A stretch of DNA of 64,000 nt from positions 60,014,975 through 60,078,974 of the forward strand of contig CM055100.1 of NCBI GenBank assembly GCA_029204225.1, written 5' to 3'. Shown piece by piece: positions 42,778 through 52,720 of this stretch (its first letter is position 1; each line of letters opens with the position of its first letter). Source of the stretch: Diphasiastrum complanatum (Eukaryota > Streptophyta > Lycopodiopsida > Lycopodiales > Lycopodiaceae). A program made the translations under genes and the position numbers. The notes below the pieces were generated by a model. It was not told the DNA's origin. It saw only the letters and a list, made by a program, of their open reading frames with translations, and made no database searches.

Positions 42778-44310
42778 ATGCCCAGACAACGGGATCCTTT
42801 ATGGGATCACGTCACCCTTAATTTAGGTTATGGCACGTCAGGCACAAAGAAGTGGACTTGCAAGTATTGCGGGAATACTTATGGAGGAAGCCTCGTTCGA
42901 ATAAGGGCGCATCTTTTACGTATATGAGGATACGAGATTGCTATTTGCAGTCAGGCACCAGAGTCATTGAGGATTGCTAGGATCAAGGACAACTCTCATG
43001 CTACTACTTCGGCCACAAGTGATTCTTGTTGGATCTAAAGCTAAAACTTCAAAGTTCAGTCTAGAATTTAATTACTAATTAGTAATTAGTAATTATTAAC
43101 ATCTGGGACTCTGTGTCATCATCCATGTGACCTGTGATCTGTCAGATGTTTGAGTTTGTCATCGAATCCATTAAAGTTTAAACTTTAAACATTTCCATTG
43201 TGCAACATTATTGTTACAGGTGTGGCAGAGCGTCGAGATTCCACATCACAGTTGTCACCTGTAGCCGGCATTAGTTCCACTGCCTCACCCATTTCATTTT
43301 CTTCTTCTAAAGAGAATCAGACAGTGCCAGTAGGTGTAGCGGGCAGTAGTGCTGCTGGTAGGGCTGGAGTTGATAGGGGACGGGGTCGAGGGCATCTGAG
43401 AGGTAGGGATTTTTATGTGGCAACCTTCTAGTAGTCAAATAGGGATGCAGTTGTTGTTGCTGTTAGGAGGTGCTTTTACTTGTGCGACCTCCCCTTTCAT
43501 TTGGCTATGACCCTTGCATGGAGGGATATGATGCGAGCAGTATCTCGTATCGGTGTTGAGTGGGAGGGCTCAAGCATGGAGCAGTTGAGGACGAGAGAGC
43601 TATATGTTGGGCGGTAGTTTGTGGATAATGACCTATAGCCCATTAGGAAGTCATGGGCAAGGTAAACCTTAGTTCTTTAACTTTTGCACTCACTACTTTC
43701 AAATTTCAACTTTGAACTTTCAAGTTTCAAATTTGTAAGTTAAAAGCCTCAACTTTCAAATTTAAACTTTATTTGACTCTTTGGTGTTCAATGCTGAGTG
43801 CTCTAGCTAGTAATCTAGTAGCCAGATGCCTGCAAGCTACTTGATAGTTGAAACCGTTGTCGAATGTTCTGGTATGGAAGCACCATCATATCAGATGGTT
43901 GGACCAATGCAAGGAGGCACCATATTGTGAATATATTGGTGTCTTCTTGCATGGGCACCATGTTTTGGAGGTCCATTAATACGTTGGAGGCAAGCTTGGC
44001 ATTGGATGGCAGGAGATTGTTTGAGTACATCTCACAGGCCATTGAGGAGGTCGGAAAAGAAAATGTTGTCCAGGTATGCACTTTCAATTTTCAACATTGA
44101 ACTTTGAAGTTACATTGTGAATCGTGATTATTGTTTTGAATGTTGCATTTGCCATTTAGGCATTTATAGTTTTTTGTGAATTTCGACGTCTGTTGTGACT
44201 TGTTTGAATTTTGCGGATTCCAGAATGCTCAATGTTGAATGTTCGTGAGTTATGATTCAGCCTTTGTCGGAATTCCAATGCAAGTTGTCACGGACAACGG
44301 TTGATTTCGA
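42778..44310 (+). mobile_element. Second hAT/DUF659 transposon remnant
   Basis: + strand: BED finger at 42778-42960 (RDPLWDHVTLNLG, then KWTCKYCGNTYGG and RIRAHLL), interrupted by a TGA within the finger. A low-complexity exon follows at 43216-43430 (Ser/Gly/Arg-rich, GVDRGRGRGHLRGRD). DLPFHLAMTLAWRDMMRAVS and, at 43864-44090, IISDGWTNARRHHIVNILVS are the DUF659 catalytic start. A second Asp motif (MQVVTDNG) lies near 44283. It breaks off near 44330 where LINE E begins. Spacer stretches rich in AACTTTCAA words may be introns. Confidence 0.78.
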
Positions 44311-44383
44311 TGCTTGCTTCCCCGATTCATGGATATAAAGGGCAGTACAAAGTCTCTCCATCTGGACAAGGGCTATATGCCCC

Positions 44384-45418
44384 TTATGCAGTATGGCTAT
44401 CTCGCATATGCTGCCTTTTGGTGTTGAACACCATGACCTTATTCTTAGAGATATTTACCATCAAACCACACTTTTGGCAAAAACCATGTAAAATGTCAAG
44501 GTGTCTCTGAAGCCCTATGGCTGAGGTAGATAGCAGGACAATGTCATCAACATATAAGAGAATAGGTATAACAATATCTGCAAGAGGGCATCCATCTCCA
44601 CCCTCTTCTTTGATAATCCGCTCAAGATCATCAATGTAGAGAGCAAAAAGAGTAGGAGAAAGGGGGCAACCTTGCTTCACACCAACTGTACCGTGAATCG
44701 GAGGTGACCATCCTATCCCATCTCTGAATCTAGCCAAAAACCTAGGTGATAATAATAACCTCCTGTGAAAAACCAAGTGAGACCAAGCGCTGGAGCATAA
44801 GATGTCTAGGTACAGAGTCAAAAGTTTTGTGGAAATCCACAAAGCAACAATAAACCCGTTGCTTCCTATGCTTAGCCTCCTCAATGATACATCTCAATAT
44901 AAATATCTAATCTATAGTAGAATACCCAGTCCTGAAACCTGTTGTCCAAGAGCTTGTAGTCCGTCAATTCCGCTTTTGAGCTAACAATAGACTGCAGGAT
45001 TGAGCCAAAAAGCTTAGCCATGGTATGACTAATCATAATGTATAATTTCCACATTCATTGGATCACCAGCTTTCAGTATTGGATGTAGTAGGTTAGTGCA
45101 CCAGGCAGTAGGGAAACCAAACATGACAGACTGATTGAGGATATGAGAGATGTATGGGAAAACAATATGAGCCATAGGTTTAAGAAAATCAACACTAAGT
45201 GAGTCATTAGCTTCAGCTTTGTGACTTTGGGCTCATTTGATAGCATCTTCAATCAAAGAAAACAGTGTGAAATCATTAGGTCTCGATGAGAGAGTAATAG
45301 GGGAGGAATCGACAGTGTAGAGACGTGTAGCATACTCCGCCCAAGATAGCAATAGGAGCAGTTGTGAAAGACTTCTTGGAAAAGACCTTCCAAAAATACA
45401 ATGAAGATGATGATACAA
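44384..45418 (-). pseudogene. LINE E reverse transcriptase (partial)
   Basis: 44384-44884 includes SPPIHGTVGVKQGCPLSPTLF, ALYIDDLERIIKEE and VIPILLYVDDIVLLS, in which the catalytic pair reads VDD. Its first catalytic Asp region (CFVDFHKTFDSVP-like) is in another frame near 44800-44870. 45233-45418 is the linker SSPITLSSRPNDFTLF that precedes RT in copies A and F. Multiple frames: decayed. Confidence 0.8.
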
Positions 45419-45661
45419 GAGCGTTTATCAGCTTTTGACCATTTTTTTGCAAGTTTGCCGTTTTTTTTTCTCACAAGTGTGTGGTATTTTTTTTCTTTTT
45501 GAGCTAGTCATGTAGGAGAATGATACCTGGCATGCACCACTTGCTTATGCATAAGATAACACTTTGTATTATACCAACTTATTATGCACTCGTCTGCAGC
45601 ATGTAGTAACGACTGTGAAAGGAATGTAGCCTGATGCTTAACAGAGGATGAAAAGGGGAAG

Positions 45662-45994
45662 TCACGAAGGAGAGACATCGGAGATCAAGAGTAAGCATGA
45701 ATACCGTGAGTCGAGAACATAATGTGGGGTTGAGTGACACGGACCAATGAAAAGGGACAGCATGGAATCCTCTGAAAAGGTAGGTGGTAGGATACGAAAC
45801 TCAGATATGTGAGGAATCAAGGCTGGTGTTCCAATGAAGTAGTCAACCACACTATGTCCACCACCATGTGGGTGGTTTGTAAAGGAAAAAGAGGAGATGG
45901 CCAAAGAATGTGCCTCAATCAGCTTGAGTAACTGCTCACTGAAGGAAGTCACTGGTGTCTCTATATCCTCCAAAGTCCTTGGCCCTGTATCCAA
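45662..45994 (-). pseudogene. LINE E endonuclease C-terminal half
   Basis: HPHGGGHSVVDYFIGTPALIP and then EDSMLSLFIGP correspond to the S-x-IDY and SDH motifs of the APE-type endonuclease. The SDH His/Asp site is degraded to EDS. This domain nicks target DNA to start reverse transcription. N-terminal parts continue in broken frames to about 46450 (an AETHE-like segment). Confidence 0.75.
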
Positions 45995-46523
45995 GGGATA
46001 AAACTTAAAGTAACCCTCATCAGCGTGAAACTTTGACTGTCTAGTGGACGGGTGGGCACTAAAATCCCATGCTTAAAGGATATACCCCTGTAGAGAAAAC
46101 ATGGCTATGTCATCTAAAAGAACCTGGAATGGGTCACCACCAAAATCCACAAAAACAGAAGTTTGAGGAGCAATATAGCAAACTGCCAAAAAAACATCTT
46201 GAGGAATCCCCAATGCCTATCCAAAACATTGAAACCCAATGTAGCGAGCAAATGGATCCTGCTTAAACTTCCTAGAAATTGAGTACAAGCATCCTTGTAT
46301 AGATAAGCAGGCCACTCCCCCTAATCCACGTACAGTTTTCCCCTCATAAACAGTCGGAATACTAAGTACCAAGAATGATTCTTAACAAAAGGAAGAGGAC
46401 ATTACTTAGATTCGTGAGTTTCTGCTAATAAAAGAATGTCACATCAACCAAGAAAATCCTGTAAATCACTTGTTGATGGTGATGAATGAAAACCATTACA
46501 AAACCCAAAAGCCTAATATGAGC

Positions 46524-47150
46524 TTATTCGGGGATGGCTGCTCCTATGCCAAGAGCCCCGAGTCCATAATATGTAGGTCTATCATAAAATCTCAGTTTCC
46601 CATCGAAGAAAACTACCTCTTGACCTTTTTCTCTTGCTTCTTGAAGGATTTTCTTCCTTGCTATCCACTGGGAATGTGTAAGATTATCATCCATAAAAAT
46701 AAAAGTGCCTTTGAGCTTGCCCCTAAGCTTCAAGGTTGCATTACATTGTTCAATCGAAACAATACGTTATCATCAAATTTGCCTCTCCATGCATTATCAA
46801 AACCGTCTACCGTGTGAGAGTTTATTGGTGAGCAAGTCTTTAGCTTCAGGAATGGGTTTCTCCTCATTTGGGATCCCTCTTACACTAATGTTGAGAGCTT
46901 TTTTTGCCCTTCTTTCTTGTTCCGAAAAGACAGATTCTATGGTAGATTCAACAAGAATGTTTTTAGCATTCAGTTTAGATTTACCTTCTTCAAACACTGA
47001 GGCCCATGTTCTTGTTCCCTTTTCCAAAGAAGAGGCTTTTTTTTGCTGTTTCTTGAAGCATCCTTTGTCCACCTCTAGCTGCCTCTTAACTTGTCAGGTC
47101 CCCCATCCTCGCTTTGATCTTGCCATTTTCCGCTTTAAAGAGCTTATCCG
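46524..47150 (-). pseudogene. LINE E ORF1
   Basis: Frame 46797-47072 has KKQQKKASSLEKGTRTWASV and LNISVRGIPNEEKPIPEAKD, the start of an L1-type RRM. Frame 46524-46733 gives KLRGKLKGTFIFMDDNLTHS and EAREKGQEVVFFDGKLRFYD, a match to the C-terminal domain of plant LINE ORF1p (KLKGT-x-IF-x-DDLT). Together they show coiled coil-RRM-CTD order. One frameshift separates them. RNA-binding chaperone role by family. Confidence 0.8.
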
Positions 47151-47199
47151 TTGCTTAAGCTCTCGCGGTTCCTATTTTAACAAACTTAGTTCATAGACA

Positions 47200-48090
47200 A
47201 GAAATCCCTCCATAGCTTTGGAAGGAGTGTAATCATGGGAATAAGAGCAGAGATAGATTATAAAGTAGGGGTGGGGTTGCATCGCATAATTTTAAAGTGA
47301 AACTGCCTTGTTTTGAAGTTTGAAGGGGTCCAAAGTGCAAAGTGGCTTTCAACTTCATTAAGAAATTTCAGAAACAAATGTTTGAAGGGTTTGGAAGTTC
47401 AAATTTCACTAAGTTCTTTGATTCTGAACGATTCTTCAACTGTACTAATCATCAGTGATTCTTTGATTTGGCCTTTTAATGTTTTGATTAGTATTCAAAT
47501 GTTTACCTAGTGTACTATGTGATGGATCATGGATAAATCATAAATGACAATGTTAAGTGGAAGTCGAAACATGGAATTTAGAAACATTGTAGATATTATA
47601 CATATTACATTAGATATTTTTCAGCATTATATCCATAAAATTTGCAAAAAACTATCTTGCAAATTCTTTTGGGATGGCAATTCTGAACCATGAGTCATGT
47701 TGATTCATCCGATTTTGAAAAGGTCAATTCTGAGCAGGTGGAAACACTACAAATGTCTATGGTTTAAATTGCTAGTGTGTTCTTTTTATACAAAGCTTGA
47801 TAATATTAAGGTATTGGGTTCCTTGTTGCACACATATATGTACATACATACATGTTACATATATACATGAAACGTATATGAGTCTATATTAGAATTCTAC
47901 CTTATCAAGATTAATCATGTGCAAAGTTAGACAATCTAAACAACACCATGATTTCTCCAAGCCTCCGCCAGTTTGCATTCCACAAGATCAACATCAGAAG
48001 CAAGTCCCAAGGTTGATATTTTATAAAGACATCACATCTATTATTGGAATCATGTGTTTGGGTGTGAAAGATGAACCATGAAAGAAATCA
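47200..48090. other. Intron sequence, possible hAT 3' remnant
   Basis: AT-rich with AAGTTTGAAG/TTTCAAATT words like those in the spacers of the hAT at 42778, so it may be that element's other side beyond LINE E. 47820-47890 is a TACATA-rich simple repeat. No coding motif. Confidence 0.4.
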
Positions 48091-48093
48091 TAT

Positions 48094-48280
48094 TCCACTT
48101 TATATATGGCTGATGCATATGACTCACCACTTAGATGCATCTCTAGGATGTATATCCTAGAAAATGCATCGGCAATATAATAATTGGAGAGTCATATGCA
48201 TCGGCCATAGTATGTCCTAGAAAATGCAATAGTAGTATTCTAAGTGGAGAATTCTATGCATCAGCCATATATAAAGTGGA
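48094..48280. mobile_element. Small inverted-repeat element (MITE-like)
   Basis: 187 bp. The left end TCCACTTTATATATGGCTGA is the exact reverse complement of the right end TCAGCCATATATAAAGTGGA. The inverted repeats extend imperfectly to about 42 bp (through CACTTAG/CTAAGTG). The interior holds direct repeats of TCCTAGAAAATGCA. It is non-coding. A target duplication is not certain. It lies about 220 bp upstream of a MutS exon. Confidence 0.75.
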
Positions 48281-48502
48281 GTCATTTAGTTTTCATATAT
48301 AAAGTGGGATCATCTAGGTTTCATAACAACATAAATTAGGAAACTTTTTGTATTATTGTGGCTATTATGTTGTCTTGTTTTGTTTCATAGCCATCATAAT
48401 TAGCCTTGTTGCTATTTAACGTATCTTTTCGACCCTTATTATTTAGGGGATAGGTTTTGTATAGTTTATTTAGAATATTCATGGGGTGCTTTAATGATGT
48501 AG

Positions 48503-48641
48503 GGACCTTCTTTCTTTAGCACAAGCTATTTTGGAGTTGCCACGACTTTCCGCCATATTGGCAATGATGCCGGTAAACAAATACTTCTCTGGTGCTGCAA
48601 CAATTCCAATGCCAGCTGTTGATTTGGCCAAAAAGGTCCAG
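48503..48641 (+). CDS. MutS exon: lever helix after DLER
   Basis: Follows the acceptor TTAATGATGTAG. It begins with one base that completes the Arg codon split at 29099, then DLLSLAQAILELPRLSAILA and MMPVNKYFSGAATIPMPAVDLAKKVQ, with donor GTAAAG. The string R-DL-x-x-L-x-x-x-I-x-x-LP-x-L matches the MutS lever after GR-x-A-x-x-R. Phase agreement with an exon 19.4 kb away is strong evidence that these belong to one gene rather than to unrelated fragments. Confidence 0.9.
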
Positions 48642-49094
48642 GTAAAGTGATTTTTAAACAAGATGAAGTCTACAAGTTGAGGAATAAGCAAGCTTGTTAG
48701 GTATCAAATGGTGGTTTATTGTATACATTCAAATATTGGATGACACAGCATGGGAATAAATTTTGTGGGAAGACTTTTCCACTCCAAATGTACAAAAATT
48801 TTCTCTTTATATCCAACTATCAATGTTAAGGGGCTAAAAAGACTTTGAGACTTGTTTCTCATTACAATTCTTCAACAATGTTTAGGCGAAACAATAAGCG
48901 AAAACCTGAAATTTAGACCTATCTAGAGAGTTGTCTCATTTCAAATAAAAAACCTAGTCAAGGTCAATGTATGGGGTTGGAGTGCTCAATCATGAAACTC
49001 CACTAGAAAGGATTTTCTCGTGGACCAATAGAACACAATGAACACCATGCACACCAACTACCCTCATTAACTATACTTTTAGGCTTACTTTAGA

Positions 49095-49330
49095 AACACA
49101 CCGAAATAATTTTATTATCTAGTATTCCGCTGAGTACAAAGTTCTAGGAAATGCTGCACAAGAAGCTTTTTGGTTACATCAGTTGTCACCAAAGATTGAA
49201 CTTTAGAAGGACTCTAGGATCATTATCTTATATGATAGTTAGAGTGGTATATGTAAATAGATCCCAAGCCATCTGATAGGACCATGAACCGTGATAGCAG
49301 CTACAAGTGTCTTTGAGAATACAATTAAAG
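49095..49330 (+). pseudogene. Ty1/copia RNase H remnant
   Basis: On the + strand ISSAEYKVLGNAAQEAFWLHQL resembles the copia RNase H signature S-x-AEAEY-x-AL-x-x-A-x-QEA-x-WL-x-x-L. IILYDSQSG then stands where copia has ILYEDNQGAI. Stops interrupt it. No LTR or other copia domain is visible nearby. It lies in the third visible MutS intron. Confidence 0.7.
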
Positions 49331-49527
49331 TAACCATGGAGTCCATGAACACCATATCTAAAACATGAACTAGATCTACCTACCCTTGTGTAAGTCTAAA
49401 TATTACGTAAACTCAAGTAGAAAACCATGATACCCCACAATGTCGAAGGATTGATAGTAGCCCAAATCATATGCCTAAGGACACATGATTGGAATATGGC
49501 ATACTATAGTTGTGGGGCTACCTCAAT

Positions 49528-50158
49528 ATGAGTACCACCGACCATCCACAGACGGATGGTCAAACAGAGAGGGTAAATCAGGTGCTGGAGGATATGCTTC
49601 GTGCATACGTCGGCAAGAAGCAAACTTATTGGGAGTATCTCTTAATATTAGAGTTTGCTTACAACAGTACCAAACATTCAGCTACGGGATACAGCCCATT
49701 TATGCTAATGTACGGTTGTCAGCCATGCTCACCCATAGCTGTAGGGTTTAAACAAGAAAAAGTTGAAGCAGCCAGAAACTTTTTAGAGGACCTAAACCGG
49801 ATGATAGAACATGCTAAGCATAGCATTAGGCAGTCCCAAGATCGAGCCAGGCATTATGCAGATCCACATAGACGGGATGTGCAGTTCTCCGCTGGTGAGA
49901 AAATCTACTTGAGAGTCCCAATTGACTCTAAAACCCTCAAATCAGGAGTGTGTGCTAAGTTGTCTCCAAGGTATTGTGGTCCCTTTACCATCAGTAGGAG
50001 ACTAGGCAAGGTCACCTATGAACTAGAACTCCCACACAGTAGTAAGGTTTTTCCGTCTTTCATGTAAGTCAGTTACGAAAAGCCTTGACCAGATCAGAAA
50101 ATCTGGTAGGGGACAGTGTTCTAGTTCTCCCATTGGATCCTCAGCAACCTCCACATGA
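49528..50158 (+). pseudogene. Ty3 integrase fragment (family of element Z)
   Basis: A 185-codon frame running MSTTDHPQTDGQTERVNQVL, then EDMLRAYVGKKQTYW, FAYNSTKHSATGYSPFMLMY and VYLRVPIDSKTLKSG-type C-terminal sequence to about 50067, continuing out of frame to 50158. It is highly similar to the integrase on the other strand at 62954-63703. The frame here passes cleanly through QTERVNQ, where that copy has a 1-base insertion. It starts abruptly at 49528 and ends in the middle of PQQPPHE, where LTR sequence of another family begins. Confidence 0.85.
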
Positions 50159-50313
50159 GCCCTTGTATACCTCCAAGGAAAGAGACTCCAAGCCATGTGC
50201 ACACCTAGATCCTGACACGTGGCAACCATGCAGGTTCACGGGTCATTGGTCAAGTCTACAGGCCCACAGTCTCAAGTCTGGGTTTGGGACCCAAGGGAGT
50301 TGGGTCCCTAACA
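50159..50313 (-). repeat. LTR fragment of the 986-6148 family
   Basis: 155 bp matching the + strand ends of the LTRs at 1434 and 6148 up to the terminal CCCTAACA. The intact terminus at 50313 abuts LINE F, suggesting that an element of this family inserted in the LINE and was later cut at 50159. Confidence 0.88.
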
Positions 50314-51200
50314 GTGTCTCCCATATGTTGCCTGTTGGTGTTAAACACCATAACCTTAGTCTTACCAGTGTTCACCATCAGCCCCCATATCTGACAGGAA
50401 GTATACAAGGCATCCAGATGTCGCTGAAGTCCTGCAGCTGAACTAGAGAGTAAAACCACATCGTCTGCATAAAGAGGGATAGGGGATAATAATATCTGCT
50501 AGAGGACAGCCATCTCCACCTTCTTCCCGAATGATCCGCTCAAGGTCGTCAATGTATAGAGCAAATAGGGTCGGTGATAAGGGACACCCCTGCAATCACG
50601 GAATCGGGCCAAAACTCTCTCGTATAATGTGATGATAGCAGCAATGACCTCCTATGAAAAACCAAGAGATGCCAAACGCTGGAGCAACAAGTGTCTCGGA
50701 ACCGAATCGAATGCTTTGCGGAAGTCCACAAAGCAGCAATAGACTCTCTGTTTCCTAAACTTCGTCGCCTCAATGATACACCTCAGTATGAATATCTGGT
50801 CCGCTGTGGAATAGCCTGCTCTAAAACCTGCCTGTCCCATAGCATATAACTCCTCTGTCTCTGCATGAGAGCTGATGATAGATTGCATAACCGAACCATA
50901 GAGCTTAGCCATAGTGTGACTGATCATAATAGTACGATAGTTGTCTACATTCAGAGGATCACCAGCCTTAAGTATAGGGTGCAACAGGTTAGTACACCAA
51001 GGTGTGGGAAGGCCAAAAATAACAGATTAGTTAAAAACGTAGATGTATGGAGCAACAGTATGGGCGATAGGTTTTAGAAAGTCCATTCTTCGAGAGTCAA
51101 CATCAATGGCTTTATGGTTTTGACCATTTTTTATGGCGTTTTCAATCATGGACGGAGTGAAAAGGGTGAATTTTGAAGGTCGCGGTGAGAGAGAGATGGA
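50314..51200 (-). pseudogene. LINE F reverse transcriptase (partial)
   Basis: 50652-50984: [60 protein letters not shown] (catalytic Asp). The GVKQG motif is partly lost near 50590. FALYIDDLERIIREE-like and VVLLSSSAAGLQRHLD, then GKTKVMVFNTNRQHM, follow in other frames. The YADD motif lies at about 50460-50490, where the frame is broken. Confidence 0.83.
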
Positions 51201-51923
51201 GGGAGAGTTAACTGTATAAAGTTTTGCAGCATAGTCAATCCAAGATTCAATGGCAATAGGAGCTGGCATACATGAGTTTTTAGAAAACATCTTCCAAAAG
51301 AAGGTAGAAGAAGAGGAGTCCAAGGAATCGATGAGTTTCTGTGCCAGAGATTGAAAGTACGTAGTCTTTTTCCGCAAAGTCATTCTATGGTATTCTTTTT
51401 GTTTAGATGCTAAGGTGTTGGGAGAATGGTATTGAGCATGAACAACCTGCTTGTGTAGAGAGGCACTCATCATCATACCATCTATTGTAAGTGCGTTTAT
51501 GAGATGAGAGTTTTTGGAGGATATGCAGTACTGGTTGAGTGAAGAAGCGACTGAGATAAAAAGGCGGCTTGTTGGTCTACTGAAGATGAGAAGGGGAAAT
51601 CGTTGAGCAGTGTGGCCAGAGAGGAAGTGTAAGTAGGACCAATTGGAGAGAAAGAAGGACGATGGCAACTTATGGAATGAGGTGTCGAACAGTACCAAGA
51701 GTAGCATGGCCCAGAGACAGGAGCAATAGAGAGAGTGATCAGAAATGGTAGGGTGCATAATATGAAAAGTATGAAGAAATGGAATCAAGGCTGGTGAGCC
51801 AATGAAGTAGTCAACAACGCTGTGTCCACCCCCATGCGGATGACAGGTAAACACGGATGATGACGGCCATTGAGATAGGCCATTCAAAATGGCTAAGGAG
51901 TGAGCTTCTGCAAGTCCAATCAA
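51027..51923 (-). CDS. LINE F endonuclease C-terminus and inter-domain linker
   Basis: A 298-codon frame: HPHGGGHSVVDYFIGSPALI, then PTISDHSLYCSCLW, which retains the SDHS catalytic site of APE-like endonucleases. A linker of about 150 residues follows, with a conserved helix-rich segment (HSPNTLASKQKEYHRMTLRKK), then SWIDYAAKLYTVNSPSISLS and the RT lead-in. The N-terminal endonuclease residues are missing because of the upstream deletion, so activity is not expected. Confidence 0.78.
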   Translation of the reverse strand: MIGLAEAHSLAILNGLSQWPSSSVFTCHPHGGGHSVVDYFIGSPALIPFLHTFHIMHPTISDHSLYCSCLWAMLLLVLFDTSFHKLPSSFFLSNWSYLHFLSGHTAQRFPLLIFSRPTSRLFISVASSLNQYCISSKNSHLINALTIDGMMMSASLHKQVVHAQYHSPNTLASKQKEYHRMTLRKKTTYFQSLAQKLIDSLDSSSSTFFWKMFSKNSCMPAPIAIESWIDYAAKLYTVNSPSISLSPRPSKFTLFTPSMIENAIKNGQNHKAIDVDSRRMDFLKPIAHTVAPYIYVFN

Positions 51924-52394
51924 CTATTCTCCAAAGTGTGTAGCCGGGGTATCTGCATCCATATCTTGCTGCGAATGAGTATCCTGCATCCCTTTCTCTT
52001 TCATCATGTCAATAGTGCTTTGCAAATCCTTATTTTGAAGACTGACCCTGGTAAGCTCTCCATGAAGCGTCTGATTTTGTAGCTGCAATTTCTCGATAAA
52101 TTGAAACACTTCTTTGAATTGATGCTGTAAGTAGCTGTTAAGAGATTCAAAGTCGGATAAGTTGCTAGGTTGTAATTGTTCTGCAGGGATATGATAGGCA
52201 AGGTAAGAATGTGCAGGGGATAATATCGCAACGCCCTGCAATGGAGAGTGAGGTGATGAAAAAGACAGATCTGCAAAAGAAGGGGAAGAGCCAACTCTGG
52301 GTGACAGACCAACAGAAGCCTGGGCCAGCGCAAGCATGAGAAGAGGGCGAAGCCCATCCTTTTTGATAGAAGCCATTCGGACAGGAGGAGACAA
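51924..52394 (-). CDS. LINE F ORF1 N-terminal half
   Basis: 156 codons: a Ser/Pro-rich N-terminus, then YLQHQFKEVFQFIEKLQLQN and LHGELTRVSLQNKDLQSTID, a clear coiled coil of the kind that trimerises L1-type ORF1p. It ends at TPATHFGE with a stop. The RRM and C-terminal domain are absent, the deletion joining directly to the endonuclease. Confidence 0.72.
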   Translation of the reverse strand: MSPPVRMASIKKDGLRPLLMLALAQASVGLSPRVGSSPSFADLSFSSPHSPLQGVAILSPAHSYLAYHIPAEQLQPSNLSDFESLNSYLQHQFKEVFQFIEKLQLQNQTLHGELTRVSLQNKDLQSTIDMMKEKGMQDTHSQQDMDADTPATHFGE

Positions 52395-52549
52395 GACAGG
52401 GTAGAACCTGGGTGCTGAAACGGACAGGGTAGAGCGAATCTGAGATAGGGCAGATCTGGGATAGGGCGGACAGCAAGGATCTGGTTACCCTCGTGGAGCA
52501 CCATCGATGGTAGGAGCACCAGCGCTGAGAAAGAAGGAGAGTAGCGCTG

Positions 52550-52554
52550 AGAGA

Positions 52555-52613
<59 letters not shown>
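52550..52613. repeat. (GA)n microsatellite at a LINE 5' end
   Basis: Two GA tracts separated by GAT, immediately upstream (on the - strand) of LINE F and about 110 bp from the MutS exon at 52721. Confidence 0.95.
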
Positions 52614-52615
<2 letters not shown>

Positions 52616-52720
52616 ATAAAGCTATAATATTGTGGTTATACTTAATATATTTAATCCACTTTTTTAATTCCATATTTGCCTCTAATTTGTGATGTTGGCT
52701 GTTGCATTGTCCCAATACAG

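Larger units (their letters stand above)
44335..47200 (-). mobile_element. LINE copy E, 3'-truncated, with the best ORF1
   Basis: From right to left: ORF1 (about 47150-46524), endonuclease (about 46450-45660) and RT (about 45420-44384). It stops at 44335, just after the RT motif KNKVMVFNTKRQHM, so thumb, zinc knuckle and tail are missing. LINEs normally lose 5' rather than 3' sequence. Here the 3' side meets hAT sequence, so a later rearrangement is likely. No (GA)n is visible at either end. Confidence 0.83.
50314..52549 (-). mobile_element. LINE copy F, 5' end at (GA)n
   Basis: From right to left: the 5' end next to the GA tracts (52550-52613), ORF1 N-terminal half (51924-52394), endonuclease C-terminal part, linker and RT to 50314, where LTR sequence begins at GDT of RQHMGDT. 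ORF1's C-terminal domain and the endonuclease N-terminus are deleted, as in copy A but with different end points. The element occupies most of the third visible MutS intron, opposite to the gene. Confidence 0.85.

Noticed and set aside
48060-48330. LTR pair around the TATATAAAGTGG repeats
   Set aside because: The repeats are inverted, not direct, so a MITE-like element fits better.
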